NCBI GenBank assembly: GCA_951812745.1
Contig: OX638327.1
Span: forward strand, 806,001 to 870,000
DNA: 64,000 nucleotides
Direction: 5' to 3'
Source of the DNA: an uncultured Nitrospirales bacterium
GTDB lineage: Bacteria > Nitrospirota > Nitrospiria > Nitrospirales > UBA8639
Shown here: positions 25,401-32,299 of the stretch, one piece after another
Layout: each line of letters opens with the position of its first letter
Numbering within the stretch: the stretch's first letter is position 1
The notes under the pieces: model-generated
What the model saw: only the letters and a program-made list of their open reading frames with translations
Databases searched by the model: none
Told to the model about the DNA's origin: nothing
Position numbers and translations under genes: made by a program

Positions 25401-27183
25401 CGGTGAGCGCGCTGCCCCCGTCGTCGCCGTGGGTCCACCTCAGCGTCACCTGGGTGTGGCCCGCGGTCGCCGTCAGGGCTGTCGGCGCGGCCGGCACCGT
25501 CGCGTGCGCCGGCGTCGCGCTCGCTTGGGGCGATGGCGCACCTAGGCCCACGGCGTTCCCCACGCGTACTTGAAACGTGTATTCCACGCCGTTGCTCAAC
25601 CCCGTCACCGTGTAGCTCGTGGCGTTCGCCCCCGTCGCCGTGCTGTTCGGGATCGCGGTCCACGTCGTCCACATGTCGCCCTCGTCGGTGCTTTGCCGGT
25701 ACTCATGCCCGGTGAGCGGGCTGCCCCCGTCCTCGCCGGGGGTCCACGCCAGCATCACCTGGGTGTGGCCCGTGGTCGCCGTCAGGGCTGTCGGCGCGAC
25801 CGGCACCGTCGCGGCGGGCGTCGCGCTCGCTGCGGGCGACGCCGCGCTCTCGCCCTCGGCGTTCCTCGCGCGCACCGCGAACATGTATTCCACGCCGTTG
25901 CTCAGCCCCGTCACCGTGTAGCTCGCCCCGTTCGCCCCCGTCGCCGCGCTGTTCGGGATCGCGGTCCAGTCGCTGAACTCCTCCCCGCTCGCCGCCTGTC
26001 TGTATTCGTGCCCGGTGAGCGGGCTGCCCCCGTCGTCGCCGTGGGTCCACCTCAGCGTCACCTGGGTGTGGCCCGCGGTCGCCGTCAGGGCTGTCGGCGC
26101 GGCCGGCGCCGTCGCGGCGGGCGTCGCGCTCGCTGCGGGCGACGCCGCGCTCTCGCCCTCGGCGTTCCTCGCGCGCACCGCGAACATGTATTCCACGCCG
26201 TTGCTCAGCCCCGTCACCGTGTAGCTCGTGGCGTTCGCCCCCGTCGCCGTGCTGTTCGGGATCGCGGTCCAGTCGCTGAACTCCTCCCCGCTCGCCGCCT
26301 GTCTGTATTCGTGCCCGGTGAGCACGCTGCCCCCGTCCTCGCCGTGGGTCCACGCCAGCATCACCTGGGTGTGGCCCGCGGTCGCCGTCAGGGCTGTCGG
26401 CGCGGCCGGCACCGTTGCCGGCGTCGCGGTCACCTGGTTCGACTCCGCGCCGGGGCCCTCGGCGTTCACCGCGCGTACATAAAACGTGTACGTCGTGCCG
26501 TTGCTCAGCCCCGTCACCGTGTAGCTCGTGCCGTTCGCCCCCGTCGCCGCGCTGTTCGGGATCGCGGTCCAGTCGCTGAACTCCTCCCCGCTCGCCGCCT
26601 GTCTGTATTCGTGCCCGGTGAGCGCGCTGCCCCCATCGTCGCCGTGGGTCCACCTCAGCGTCACCTGGGTGTGGCCCGCGGTCGCCGTCAGGGCTGTCGG
26701 CGCGGCCGGCGCCGTTGCCGGCGTCGCGGTCACCTGGTTCGACTCCGCGCCGGGGCCCTCGGCGTTCACCGCGCGTACATAAAACGTGTACGTCGTGCCG
26801 TTGCTCAGCCCCGTCACCGTGTAGCTCGTGGCGTTCGCCCCCTCCGCCGCGCTGTTCGGGATGGCGGTCCACGTCGCCCCCGTGTTGTCGCCGCCGTCGA
26901 TGCTTTGCCAGTACTCATGCCCGGTGAGCGGGCTGCCCCCGTCGTCGCCTTGGGTCCACGCCAGCATCACCTGGGTGTTCCCCGCGGCCGCCGTCAGGGT
27001 CGGCGCGGCCGGCGCCGTCTGCGCCGCGGCCGGCCAGGCGACGGCCAGCAGCGCCGTCATCGCCAGCAGCGCGGCCACGGCCACGCGGCCCTCGCCCCCT
27101 TGCCCGGGCTGCGCCGGCCAACGCCGGAACGGCACTCGTTTCACAACGGGTGCCCACATGCCTGGTACGCGCCTGACGTCCAT
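16414..27183 (-). CDS. giant fibronectin type III repeat autotransporter, putative adhesin
   Basis: About 3,589 residues in one intact frame. A long basic N-region leads to the signal segment VAVAALLAMTALLAVAWPAAAQ. Then 27 fibronectin-III modules of about 100 residues follow (nt 18850 to 27015), each with patterns like PTALTATAGHTQVTLRW, GDDGGSPLTGHEYRQ and SYTVTGLSNGTTYTF. After these come a region with VTFSEAVTVQGTPQL and VDGVPPTLEAA resembling a SwmB-like domain, a cadherin-like sandwich (LSELTLPGVPLTP), and from about residue 3200 an autotransporter barrel ending in VTWGF. Only one Cys is evident. The ATG at 27183 has GGGGAGG just upstream; a TTG seven codons earlier is the alternative. 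It is likely a surface adhesin or matrix protein. GC is visibly higher than in neighbouring genes. Confidence 0.9.
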   Translation of the reverse strand: MDVRRVPGMWAPVVKRVPFRRWPAQPGQGGEGRVAVAALLAMTALLAVAWPAAAQTAPAAPTLTAAAGNTQVMLAWTQGDDGGSPLTGHEYWQSIDGGDNTGATWTAIPNSAAEGANATSYTVTGLSNGTTYTFYVRAVNAEGPGAESNQVTATPATAPAAPTALTATAGHTQVTLRWTHGDDGGSALTGHEYRQAASGEEFSDWTAIPNSAATGANGTSYTVTGLSNGTTYTFYVRAVNAEGPGAESNQVTATPATVPAAPTALTATAGHTQVMLAWTHGEDGGSVLTGHEYRQAASGEEFSDWTAIPNSTATGANATSYTVTGLSNGVEYMFAVRARNAEGESAASPAASATPAATAPAAPTALTATAGHTQVTLRWTHGDDGGSPLTGHEYRQAASGEEFSDWTAIPNSAATGANGASYTVTGLSNGVEYMFAVRARNAEGESAASPAASATPAATVPVAPTALTATTGHTQVMLAWTPGEDGGSPLTGHEYRQSTDEGDMWTTWTAIPNSTATGANATSYTVTGLSNGVEYTFQVRVGNAVGLGAPSPQASATPAHATVPAAPTALTATAGHTQVTLRWTHGDDGGSALTGHEYRQGGTGATWSEIPLSAVNQANATSYTVTGLSNGVEYTFQVRARNAVGESAASLGASATPAATAPARPTNLTATAGHTQVKLEWTNGHDGGSPITRHEYQQYEGDGRGPVTAIPDSGPDGAHFSSYTVTGLRNGRTYSYRVHAVNAVGPGDWEHSASTTPMTADPPAAPTALTASAGDTRVTLAWTQGDDGGSALTRHEYRQSTDTGTMWADWTAIPNSAGNEAHATSYTVSGLTNGTSYTFQVRAVNAVGPGGPSGNADATPATSPPPPTLTASAGDTQVWLTWTSRGDGGRPLTGYEYRQQAGSEVFGAWAPIPASAPTGAHFTSYTVTGLTNGTTYTFQVRAGNAVGDGAAASPASATPMLTATVPPAPPTLTATAGNAQVWLTWASGGDGGRPLTGHEYRVSTVAGTWAAWTPIPASAADGAHRTSYTVSGLTNGTTYTFQVRAGNAVGPGAASPAARATPVTVPAVPRSLTASPGDTEVTLKWIQGDDGGSPITGHEYRQQAGSGAVSMWTAIPASAPAGQNGMGYTVTGLTNGTRYTFHVRAVSAEGRSPASPPASATPATVPAAPTTLTATAGNTRVTLAWTNGGDGGSPITGHQYRQQAGSGVFDNWLPIPASAPEGLNGTSYTVTGLTNGTSYTFQVRAVNALGPSPVSRQVASTPTSTVTMIPRGSPSLTATTGNARVTLAWTRVDDGGSPLTRHEYRQVAGRGVFSDWTRIPDSAPEGTHFMSYTVTGLSNGTTYGFVVRAVNAVGESTVSNRATATPTTARAPLAPPALTATAGDTRVTLAWTQGADGGSPITGHEYRQQAGSGAFGAWTAIPDSAATGAHGASYTVSGLTNGIRYSFYVRAVNIVGPGGPSAGTRATPVAVPPPPSLTATAGNTQVWLAWTSRGDGGSPLTGHEYRQQAGSGVFDTWLPIPDSAPQGAHVGSYIVTGLTNGTSYTFQVRAGNAEGDGAASSPARATPTVATTVPAAPPSLTATPGNAQVWLTWTRGSDGGSPLTGHQYRQRTDSGSMWTEWTAIPDSAPAGAHGKSYTVTGLTNGTSSTFEVRAGNAEGDGAASPAASATPGTVPAAPPSLTATPGNAQVRLAWTRGDDGGSPLTGHQYRQRTDSGSTWTQWSAIPDSAPAGVYGASYTVTGLSNGTTYTFEVRAGNTAGASLASPAASATPRMVPAAPPSLTATPGNAQVTLAWTRGGDGGSPFTGHQYRQRTDSGSMWTEWSAIPDSAADGAHVASYRVTGLSNGTTYTFEVRAGNAVGEGLASPAASATPGAPAVPRDLTAAPDDTQVRLTWTRGEGGSPLTGHEYRQQVGSGGGGDWTPIPDSALKETHFMSYTVTGLTNGTPYTFEVRAVNAVGPSPASNAARATPGAPAVPRDLTAAPDDTQVRLTWTRGEGGSPLTGHEYRQQVGSGGGGDWTPIPDSAPAGRHGTSYTVTGLSNGTTYTFTVRAVNAVGESPASNEARVTPGAPPAPQALGTRAGDTEVMLTWLSGGSGQSPIVEYEYRQQVGSGGGGDWTPIPDSAPGGTHFMSYTVTGLTNGTPYMFDVRAVNAVGEGPASDAKSATPGVPSVPQELTATPKNAQVTLAWTRGDDSSSPLTGHEYRQQAGSGAVDDWAPIPDSAPAGAHETSYTVTGLTNGTRYTFEVRAVNAVGASAASASVSATPATGPSAPRNLTATSGNTQVTLAWDSGGDGGRPLTEHQYRQQAGSGAFSDWTRIPDSQANGPHAMSYTVTGLTNGTTYEFEVRAGNGVGAGAASESASATPRRVTVPPPPTNLRAEADDAQVRLAWRSGGDGGRPLIRHQYRQSADAGHTWGAWIPIPSSAPRGVNFTSYTVRGLTNGTEYLFQVRAVNELGVGAGSASVSATPRPVTVPPSPTNLTAESDDAQVRLAWDSGGDGGRPLTEHQYRQQAGSGAFSDWTRIPDSQANGPHAMSYTVTGLTNGTEYLFQVRAVNELGAGSASASARATPVAPTPPAAPTLTATPGNAQVRLAWRRGGDGGRPLTEHQYRQSADDGGTWAAWTRIPASAPGEAHVTRYTVTGLTNDTEYLFQVRAVNELGAGSASASARATPQLVTVPPPPTNLTAEADDAQVTLAWTRGGDGGRPLTEHQYRQSLDDGGTWAAWTPIPASASGEAYVTRYTVRGLTNGTTYTFEVRAVNELGVGAVSNTAQARPTGEPTIVALALTSDPDAADGSPDDDTYIRGATVEVTVTFSEAVTVQGTPQLTLDLGGTRAPAAYVRGTGTPHVVFAYTIKAGDVDSDGLAIPANALTRPAGATLQNLVGTRDARVPHPAVPAQAGHQVDGVPPTLEAAELDLAQASRALVLTFSKPLASHAVPAPEAFAIAVERPGDYTVTDVALDGATVTLTLTRAVAGNTRGTVTYTPGRAPLQDVPGNAVAAFQGEYLTVLVDATLSELTLPGVPLTPAFAPDRLSYTATVASHVADLTLTATPTDPAATVALTPADADAATAAHDVALPFGRTTLQVTVTGVDTLTRQTYTVTVTRRVVSAPGLTAWLARFGRTVATQVTDAVGTRLRAAPGQGSQVTVGGYRLPLGERGAGAAPGSSRWGADSAGAAGRGPDPRQVQPRQVTLRDLLVGSTFQLTLGRDPAAAPGPRVTAWGRVGTLQFNGHADALAVDGDVLTGTLGVDGAWDRWLAGVAVSHSRGDGALTQAGAQAYDGALEQTLTSLQPYLRYAVTDRLMVWGLVGYGWGELTVAPAPGVRATTDTALLLGAVGSRGILLAAPEHGGFELATRTDVMLLRMTADAAAAGLLPAEDAAVHRLRLVLEGSRAVTWAEGRTLRPAAEIGLRHDWGDAETGLGVEVGGQVQYADPGYGLTVDAGGRVLLAHAASAYQEWGAWGTVRLAPGGLGQGLALTLTPAWGATTSGVEGLWTRPTPAGPRQAPGGRLHAEVGYAFAPGNLGVVTPYAGTVLEAGPARTWRLGTRWQVGGRRFSGLHISLEGQRQKAAGPQPVNQGLHCQVTWGF
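18850..27015 (-). repeat. tandem array of 27 fibronectin-III-coding units of about 300 bp
   Basis: The units diverge in part, but several are near-identical: a shared stretch beginning GCGGTCCAGTCGCTGAACTC recurs at about 25961, 26261 and 26561, exactly 300 bp apart. Another long match at 21127 recurs 294 bp later at 21421, and 19576 matches 20191. This points to recent unit duplication or gene conversion. Confidence 0.85.
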
Positions 27184-27228
27184 ATCCCTCCCCAGGGTTC
27201 TCAAGATGAACGATTGAACCGGGGCGGT

Positions 27229-27257
27229 TGTATAGCATGCTAAACTTTAAATGTCAA
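27229..27257 (-). promoter_or_regulatory. strong sigma-70 promoter of the giant autotransporter
   Basis: On the reverse strand a perfect TTGACA, 17 nt, then TATACA. The expected transcript start is near 27222, giving a leader of about 40 nt before the ATG at 27183. Confidence 0.75.
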
Positions 27258-27470
27258 TTATACTGGTTTCTCTTTTTTGCATGCAGCCTGTTCTCGCCGG
27301 CAGGGGCCACCCCTGTCCTGGGGCTTGCCCAGACCCCGACGTTGTCAGCAGGGACCCGGGGAGGGCGAGCCGACTTGGTCCTCGCCTCGGGAATTGACTG
27401 GACCACGTCGACTATGCCACATTCGTTTTTGCTCTCTCGTACGCACTTGAAGACGAAGAAATGAATTGGT

Positions 27471-29141
27471 ATGGCTTCGGATCTCAAGCACAAAAGTCGT
27501 GAGTTGACGGAAGGCCCTGGACGGGCCCCGGCCCGGGCCATGTTACGGGCGGTGGGGCTGCGGGATGAGGATTTTGCCAAGCCGCTCGTGGCCGTCGCGA
27601 ATACCTGGTCCGAGGTGACGCCTTGCAATTTTCACCTGCGGGACATTGCCGAACAAGTTAAGTCTGGTATCCGCGAAGCCGGTGGGGTCCCCCTCGAGTT
27701 CAATAGTATTGTCGTATCCGACGGTATCAGCATGGGTACCGAAGGTATGAAAACCTCCCTGATCAGCCGGGAGGTCGTGGCCGATTCCATCGAACTGGTG
27801 GTCCGCGGTCATTTGTTTGATGCCGTGGTGGCCATCTCCGGGTGTGATAAAACCATCCCCGGTACGGTCATGGCCCTGGCCCGACTCAATCTTCCATCGT
27901 TGATGCTCTACGGAGGATCCATCATGCCCGGCCAATTCCAGGGCCGGGACGTCTCGATTCAGGAAGTGTTCGAGGCGGTCGGGGCTCACGCTCGCGGCAC
28001 CATGTCGGAGGCCGAGCTGCACGATCTCGAGAGTGAGGCGTGCCCGGGTGCAGGCGCCTGTGGAGGACAATTTACCGCCAATACCATGTCGATCGCGTTC
28101 GAGTTCCTAGGCATTTCCCCGATGGGATTTAACGGCGTCCCGGCTCTGGACCCCCGAAAAGAATCCGTCTCGGCCCAATGCGGGCATCTCGTGATGGACC
28201 TGTTGCAACGCGATCTTCGGCCCAAAGACGTGATCACGCGAGAGGCCCTGGAAAACGCGATTGCCGCAGTGGCTTCAACCGGCGGATCCACGAACGCCGT
28301 GCTCCACCTGTTAGCCATAGCCCATGAAATCGGCGTGGCCTTGGATATCGACGATTTTGACGCCGTCAATCAACGCATACCCCTGATCGCCGATTTGAAG
28401 CCGGGCGGACGATACATGGCCGCAGACTTGTATCAAGCCGGTGGCACTCGTCTCGTGGCCAAACGCTTGCTCGAGGCCGACTTGCTCAAAGGCGAATGCA
28501 TGACCGTCACGGGACGCACCATCAGAGAAGAAGCCCAGACCGCCTCGGAAACACCGGGCCAAAGAGTCCTCTATTGCACGGAAAAGCCGATTAAATCCAC
28601 GGGTGGCTTGGTCATTCTGCGCGGCAACCTGGCTCCTGACGGGTGCGTCGTCAAAGTCGCAGGCCATAACAAGCTGACCCATACCGGTCCGGCCAAGGTG
28701 TTTGATTGCGAAGAGGATGCCTTTGCCGCGGTGCAAAACGGGGAAATTGTGGATGGCGATGTGGTCGTGATCCGGTATGAAGGACCTCAAGGAGGACCCG
28801 GCATGCGGGAAATGCTGGGCGTGACCAGCGCCCTTGTCGGCGCCGGCCTTGGCGAAACCGTTGCCCTGCTGACGGACGGCCGGTTTTCCGGCGCCACGCA
28901 TGGATTGATGGCCGGACACGTGACTCCGGAAGCCACCAAAGGCGGTCCTATTGCGATCGTGCAACATGGAGATACGATTACGTTCGACGTCCCGAACCGG
29001 CAACTCGACCTGATGATTTCCACCGAGGAAATAGAAGCTCGGTTACGGCAATGGACCGCCCCGTCGCCGAAGTACACGAGCGGGGTCCTTGCCAAGTACG
29101 CTCATACCGTCTCCTCGGCGTCAAAAGGTGCCGTCACCTGA
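27471..29141 (+). CDS. ilvD: dihydroxy-acid dehydratase
   Basis: Dehydrates 2,3-dihydroxy-isovalerate and -methylvalerate in valine and isoleucine synthesis. The 556 residues carry the three cluster cysteines in [17 protein letters not shown] and [12 protein letters not shown], the [13 protein letters not shown] block and the Ser/Gly-rich [16 protein letters not shown] near the C-terminus. A frame beginning [20 protein letters not shown] is normal for the short-form enzyme. It stands alone between the giant gene and tadA; other ilv genes are not in the window. Confidence 0.96.
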   Translation: MASDLKHKSRELTEGPGRAPARAMLRAVGLRDEDFAKPLVAVANTWSEVTPCNFHLRDIAEQVKSGIREAGGVPLEFNSIVVSDGISMGTEGMKTSLISREVVADSIELVVRGHLFDAVVAISGCDKTIPGTVMALARLNLPSLMLYGGSIMPGQFQGRDVSIQEVFEAVGAHARGTMSEAELHDLESEACPGAGACGGQFTANTMSIAFEFLGISPMGFNGVPALDPRKESVSAQCGHLVMDLLQRDLRPKDVITREALENAIAAVASTGGSTNAVLHLLAIAHEIGVALDIDDFDAVNQRIPLIADLKPGGRYMAADLYQAGGTRLVAKRLLEADLLKGECMTVTGRTIREEAQTASETPGQRVLYCTEKPIKSTGGLVILRGNLAPDGCVVKVAGHNKLTHTGPAKVFDCEEDAFAAVQNGEIVDGDVVVIRYEGPQGGPGMREMLGVTSALVGAGLGETVALLTDGRFSGATHGLMAGHVTPEATKGGPIAIVQHGDTITFDVPNRQLDLMISTEEIEARLRQWTAPSPKYTSGVLAKYAHTVSSASKGAVT

Positions 29142-29379
29142 AGCCTGTTTTCGCAAGAATACCCAGGCCTGGAGCGCGAGGCTGGAAGAGATAGGGCTCT
29201 CCCCTATAAAACTCGCGGGGATCACAACCGGCCAGTCGCGTGGCTCCACGCCACGGTCGAGATCGATGTGCGTGACCCACATCCCTGCCGGGAAAGAACG
29301 ACGGCCTCATGCGGCTAGAAGGAGCATCACAGGGCGGGTGAGAGACATACCCCACCGTTCCCTCTGAACGTGGAACATC

Positions 29380-29883
29380 ATGGCCCTCGAAACACCAACA
29401 AAGCCGTCTCTGCCAGTCGATGCAGCCTTCATGCGTGAAGCGCTGCTCGAAGCGGAACGAGCCGCTTCCGACGGCGAAGTGCCCGTGGGAGCCATCCTCG
29501 TGCATGAGCATACCATCATCGCCAGGGGACGAAACACCAGAGAACGCAAGCAAGACCCCACTGCCCATGCGGAACTCATCGTGATTCAGAATGCCGCCCA
29601 AAAGTTGCAATCCTGGCGATTAACTGGCACAACCATGTACGTGACGCTAGAACCCTGTCTCATGTGTACCGGCGCCATGCTACAAGCGCGGATTCCTCGT
29701 TTGGTCTTTAGCACCTGGGACCCCAAAGCCGGGGCCTGTGGGTCCCTGTTCACGCTCCACGAGGATCACCGCTTAAATCACCACATCGCCGTCACGCACG
29801 GTATATTGGAAAACGAGAGTCGTAACCTGCTGCAACGGTTCTTTCAACGGCTCAGGCAGCAGCAGCCTCTCACCATGAACTGA
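29380..29883 (+). CDS. tadA: tRNA adenosine(34) deaminase
   Basis: Converts A34 to inosine in tRNA-Arg(ACG). The cytidine-deaminase-fold Zn site is complete: TAHAELIVI supplies His and the proton-shuttling Glu, and PCLMCTGAML supplies the two Cys. The sequence VPVGAILVHEHTIIARGRN and the later DPKAGACGS, where Zn-site loop residues diverge slightly, match TadA. The length, 167 residues, is usual. It ends 14 nt before tRNA-Ser, on the same strand, so both may share a transcript. Confidence 0.94.
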   Translation: MALETPTKPSLPVDAAFMREALLEAERAASDGEVPVGAILVHEHTIIARGRNTRERKQDPTAHAELIVIQNAAQKLQSWRLTGTTMYVTLEPCLMCTGAMLQARIPRLVFSTWDPKAGACGSLFTLHEDHRLNHHIAVTHGILENESRNLLQRFFQRLRQQQPLTMN

Positions 29884-29897
29884 GTGTACCTCTATGC

Positions 29898-29985
29898 GGA
29901 GAGGTGCGAGAGTGGCCGAATCGGGCGGTCTCGAAAACCGTTGACCGGCAACGGTCCGTGGGTTCGAATCCCACCCTCTCCGCCA
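29898..29985 (+). tRNA. tRNA-Ser (CGA)
   Basis: An 88-nt type II tRNA. Acceptor GGAGAGG pairs with CCTCTCC, the anticodon loop is CTCGAAA (anticodon CGA), a long variable arm follows (TTGACCGGCAACGGTCC), the T-loop is TTCGAAT, and the encoded end is GCCA. Confidence 0.95.
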
Positions 29986-30044
29986 TAACGCAAAAAGCCG
30001 TGTAATACGAAGTGGAGCCATGGCCACATGCAATAGCTGGAAAA

Positions 30045-30181
30045 GAGGGTGGGATGCGAACGGGGGTTTTGAAGGGGGTGTGCCCCCTTCAGGGGGTGAC
30101 CGGCGCCTTGCGCCGGCGCGAGGGGGCTTGGCCCCCTAGCGAGAGCGCGGCGTCCGCGCGACTTCGAATTTCCCACCCTCT
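30045..30181 (+). other. four-hairpin structured element closed by a stem made from tRNA-Ser 3'-end sequence
   Basis: GAGGGTGGGA (30045-30054) can pair with TCCCACCCTC (30171-30180), reinforced by CGAA/TTCG inside. Within this closing stem are four consecutive perfect hairpins: GAAGGGGG/CCCCCTTC (30071-30090), CCGGCGC/GCGCCGG (30100-30116), AGGGGGC/GCCCCCT (30121-30137) and GCGCGG/CCGCGC (30145-30159). The 3' closing strand, TCCCACCCTCTCCGCCA, is a second copy of the end of the tRNA-Ser just upstream. It may be an RNA element, an integration scar or a mobile palindrome. No protein-coding content is seen in the 326-nt gap. Confidence 0.6.
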
Positions 30182-30260
30182 CCGCCATAACGGCAAAAGC
30201 CGTAGCGCCTCGAATGGCGCCACCATCGCACCCACTCGCCGGAAAAGCGGGGGGGGGGGG
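30166..30260 (+). repeat. degenerate direct repeat of tRNA-Ser 3' end and trailer
   Basis: This stretch repeats 29966-30056 at a distance of about 200 nt: CCCACCCTCTCCGCCATAACG, then CAAAA-GCCGT, CGAA, TGG-GCCA and finally GGAAAAG-GGG-GGGATG in the same order. It ends in a run of 12 G (30249-30260). Confidence 0.65.
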
Positions 30261-30312
30261 ATGAAAGTTGCATACAGGTGGCATCGCGATTGAAAGACAA
30301 CAGGCGAGCAGG

Positions 30313-31725
30313 TTACCGCGACAGCTTATTGAAAGCATCCAGCGCGGCCACTTTGTAACATTCGGCCATGGTCGGGTAGTTAAAAACCGTGGACAAAAAG
30401 TAATCCAAGCCTCCACCCAATCCCAACACGGCTTGGCCGATGTGCACCAATTCCGTGGCGCCCATTCCGATGACGTGCACGCCCAGCAGTTGGCGATTCT
30501 TGCGATGGAACAGCAGTTTCAAGAGTCCGCTGTCGTCTCCCATGATGTGCCCGCGCGCGATTTCCCGATAGCGGGCCAGCCCGATCTCATAGGGAATTTT
30601 TTTCATGGTGAGGTCCTGTTCATTCTCGCCTACCATGGAAATTTCCGGAATGGCATAAATCCCGATGGGGAAGTACGTCCTCATGGGCTCTGCCTTCACC
30701 CCAAAGGCGTAACAGGCCGCAAGACGACCTTGCTCGGACGAGGTGGCCGCTAAACTGGGATAGCCGATCACGTCCCCAGCCGCGAAAATATGCGGCACGG
30801 CAGTCTGAAATCGTTCATTCACCTTCAGCCGGCCCCGTTCGTCGGCTTCGAGACCTGCCCTCGCCAAATCTAACGATTCCGTCGCCCCCATTCGGCCGAC
30901 TGAAAACAACACCAGCTCGGACACGAGCTTTTTCCCCGACTCCAAACGAATGACGGCCTTCGAAGAAGGCCCCTCGGAACATTCCATCTTGTCGACCGTT
31001 TCCCCAAGTCGAAAGGTCACGCCGTAATTGCGCATCTGATGAATCAGTTCATCCACGATTTCGGTATCCAAAAATTCCAAGGGCCGCTGACGTGTATCCA
31101 CCAACGTCACGTCGACGCCAAGGGAGGCAAACATCGAGGCGTATTCGAGACCGATCACCCCTGCGCCCACGACGACCATGGTCCGCGGAAGGCGTTCCAG
31201 ACTCATCACTTGATCACTGGTAATAATCTGAGGATGATCGCCGACCCCTCCCCACAGTGGGGAAGGAACGGTCCCCACAGCCACCAGGATGTGTTGCCCA
31301 TGCACCCATTGCAGGGCATCGTCTCCGAAGACCTGGACCCTGTTGGCGTCAAGAAACGATGCTTCGCCCCGAATCATCATGACGTCATTGCGTTGCAGTT
31401 GTCGTTCGACTACCTCCCCTTCTCGTTCCACTACCTCGTTGACTCTCGAAAACAACTGATCGAGCCCTGGGCGGAACGGAGCGGCAAATCCATGACGTTT
31501 CCGAAATTGTTCGGCCTGCCGGCCAAACGCAAGGACGGCTTCGCGAAAGGTCTTGCTGGGGATGGTTCCCGTATCCAGACAGCCTCCCCCTACGATCCGC
31601 CGTTTTTCGATCACCACCACTCGCTTGCCCAACTTCGCCGCTTGCACCGCGGCCCGCTGGCCCGCCGGTCCGCTTCCAAGACACACAAGATCGGCGTCTA
31701 TCATGTCACGTATGGTTTTTGGCAT
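30313..31725 (-). CDS. sthA: Si-specific NAD(P)+ transhydrogenase (soluble pyridine nucleotide transhydrogenase)
   Basis: FAD-dependent enzyme exchanging hydride between NADPH and NAD+. The 470 residues have the FAD motif LGSGPAGQRAAVQAA, the NAD motif VVVGAGVIGLEYASMF and the second FAD motif FAAGDVIGYPSLA. Instead of the usual redox disulfide CxxxxC, it has GGGCLDTGTIPSKTFR, where the second Cys is Thr; this marks SthA against lipoamide dehydrogenase or glutathione reductase. The ATG at 31725 (MPKTIRDMIDADL) gives the family-typical N-terminus with GGAG about 10 nt upstream; an ATG 11 codons earlier is possible. It balances NADH and NADPH pools. Confidence 0.9.
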   Translation of the reverse strand: MPKTIRDMIDADLVCLGSGPAGQRAAVQAAKLGKRVVVIEKRRIVGGGCLDTGTIPSKTFREAVLAFGRQAEQFRKRHGFAAPFRPGLDQLFSRVNEVVEREGEVVERQLQRNDVMMIRGEASFLDANRVQVFGDDALQWVHGQHILVAVGTVPSPLWGGVGDHPQIITSDQVMSLERLPRTMVVVGAGVIGLEYASMFASLGVDVTLVDTRQRPLEFLDTEIVDELIHQMRNYGVTFRLGETVDKMECSEGPSSKAVIRLESGKKLVSELVLFSVGRMGATESLDLARAGLEADERGRLKVNERFQTAVPHIFAAGDVIGYPSLAATSSEQGRLAACYAFGVKAEPMRTYFPIGIYAIPEISMVGENEQDLTMKKIPYEIGLARYREIARGHIMGDDSGLLKLLFHRKNRQLLGVHVIGMGATELVHIGQAVLGLGGGLDYFLSTVFNYPTMAECYKVAALDAFNKLSR

Positions 31726-31883
31726 GTTCGACTTTCTCCGAGATTGCGACTCGTTCATGGTGGTTCAGCGTATCAGCCTGTTGCGGATGGCTGCGCAGAC
31801 GTTTGATAATATCCATCAGGATATCATGGTTCCATTAAAAAATTGGCTCATCACGGCTCTTTGCTCCTGCTTTCCATGACACG

Positions 31884-32285
31884 ATGACTGGTTCATTTTT
31901 CCGAGCGTCTAACCGGGCCCTGCGGATCATCCTGGTGGCCATGGGCTTTTTGTTCTTGGCTATTGTGATCTATCGAACCGGATCTCCGCAATGTGACCCC
32001 CGAGAGGCCGAAGCCGCGTTGGCCACGTATGCCGAACGGGGCATTCACGGCACGAGCCATCCGCCCAGCCTGTCTAACCTGCTGTGGGTCCACGTCGGAC
32101 CTCGATGGCACGCGCTTTCGCTTGCCGAGAAACGAGCGCTGGATCAAGTGGTCCGCTGTGCCGCAACCACGCTCGATGACCGGGAACACCCCACGTGGCA
32201 AGCCGCCTACTATGACAACACGACCGGAAAAATCGTCGCGCTGACCAGCCGACAATATGGATTCCGGCTCAAATCGTCCGAATAG
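31884..32285 (+). CDS. hypothetical membrane-anchored protein
   Basis: Encodes 133 residues. After a basic start (MTGSFFRASNRALR) there is one hydrophobic segment IILVAMGFLFLAIVIY near residues 15-30, followed by a periplasmic-type domain with two Cys (SPQCDPREAE and VVRCAAT). The C-terminal part, YYDNTTGKIVALTSRQYG, looks like a small beta structure. No family is recognised. It runs divergently from sthA with its start about 160 nt away. The frame uses codons like its neighbours and the topology is coherent, which supports a real gene, but no strong ribosome-binding site is seen. Confidence 0.5.
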   Translation: MTGSFFRASNRALRIILVAMGFLFLAIVIYRTGSPQCDPREAEAALATYAERGIHGTSHPPSLSNLLWVHVGPRWHALSLAEKRALDQVVRCAATTLDDREHPTWQAAYYDNTTGKIVALTSRQYGFRLKSSE

Positions 32286-32299
32286 TGTCAACTGGTTGG

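Noticed and set aside
18850-27015. Regular 300-bp periodicity considered as CRISPR or satellite DNA
   Set aside because: The units encode FN3 domains in one continuous frame; spacing and unit size are wrong for CRISPR.
27228-27464. 78-codon plus-strand frame with a signal-like N-terminus upstream of ilvD
   Set aside because: No ribosome-binding site, overlaps the reverse promoter of the giant gene, and no coherent mature domain.
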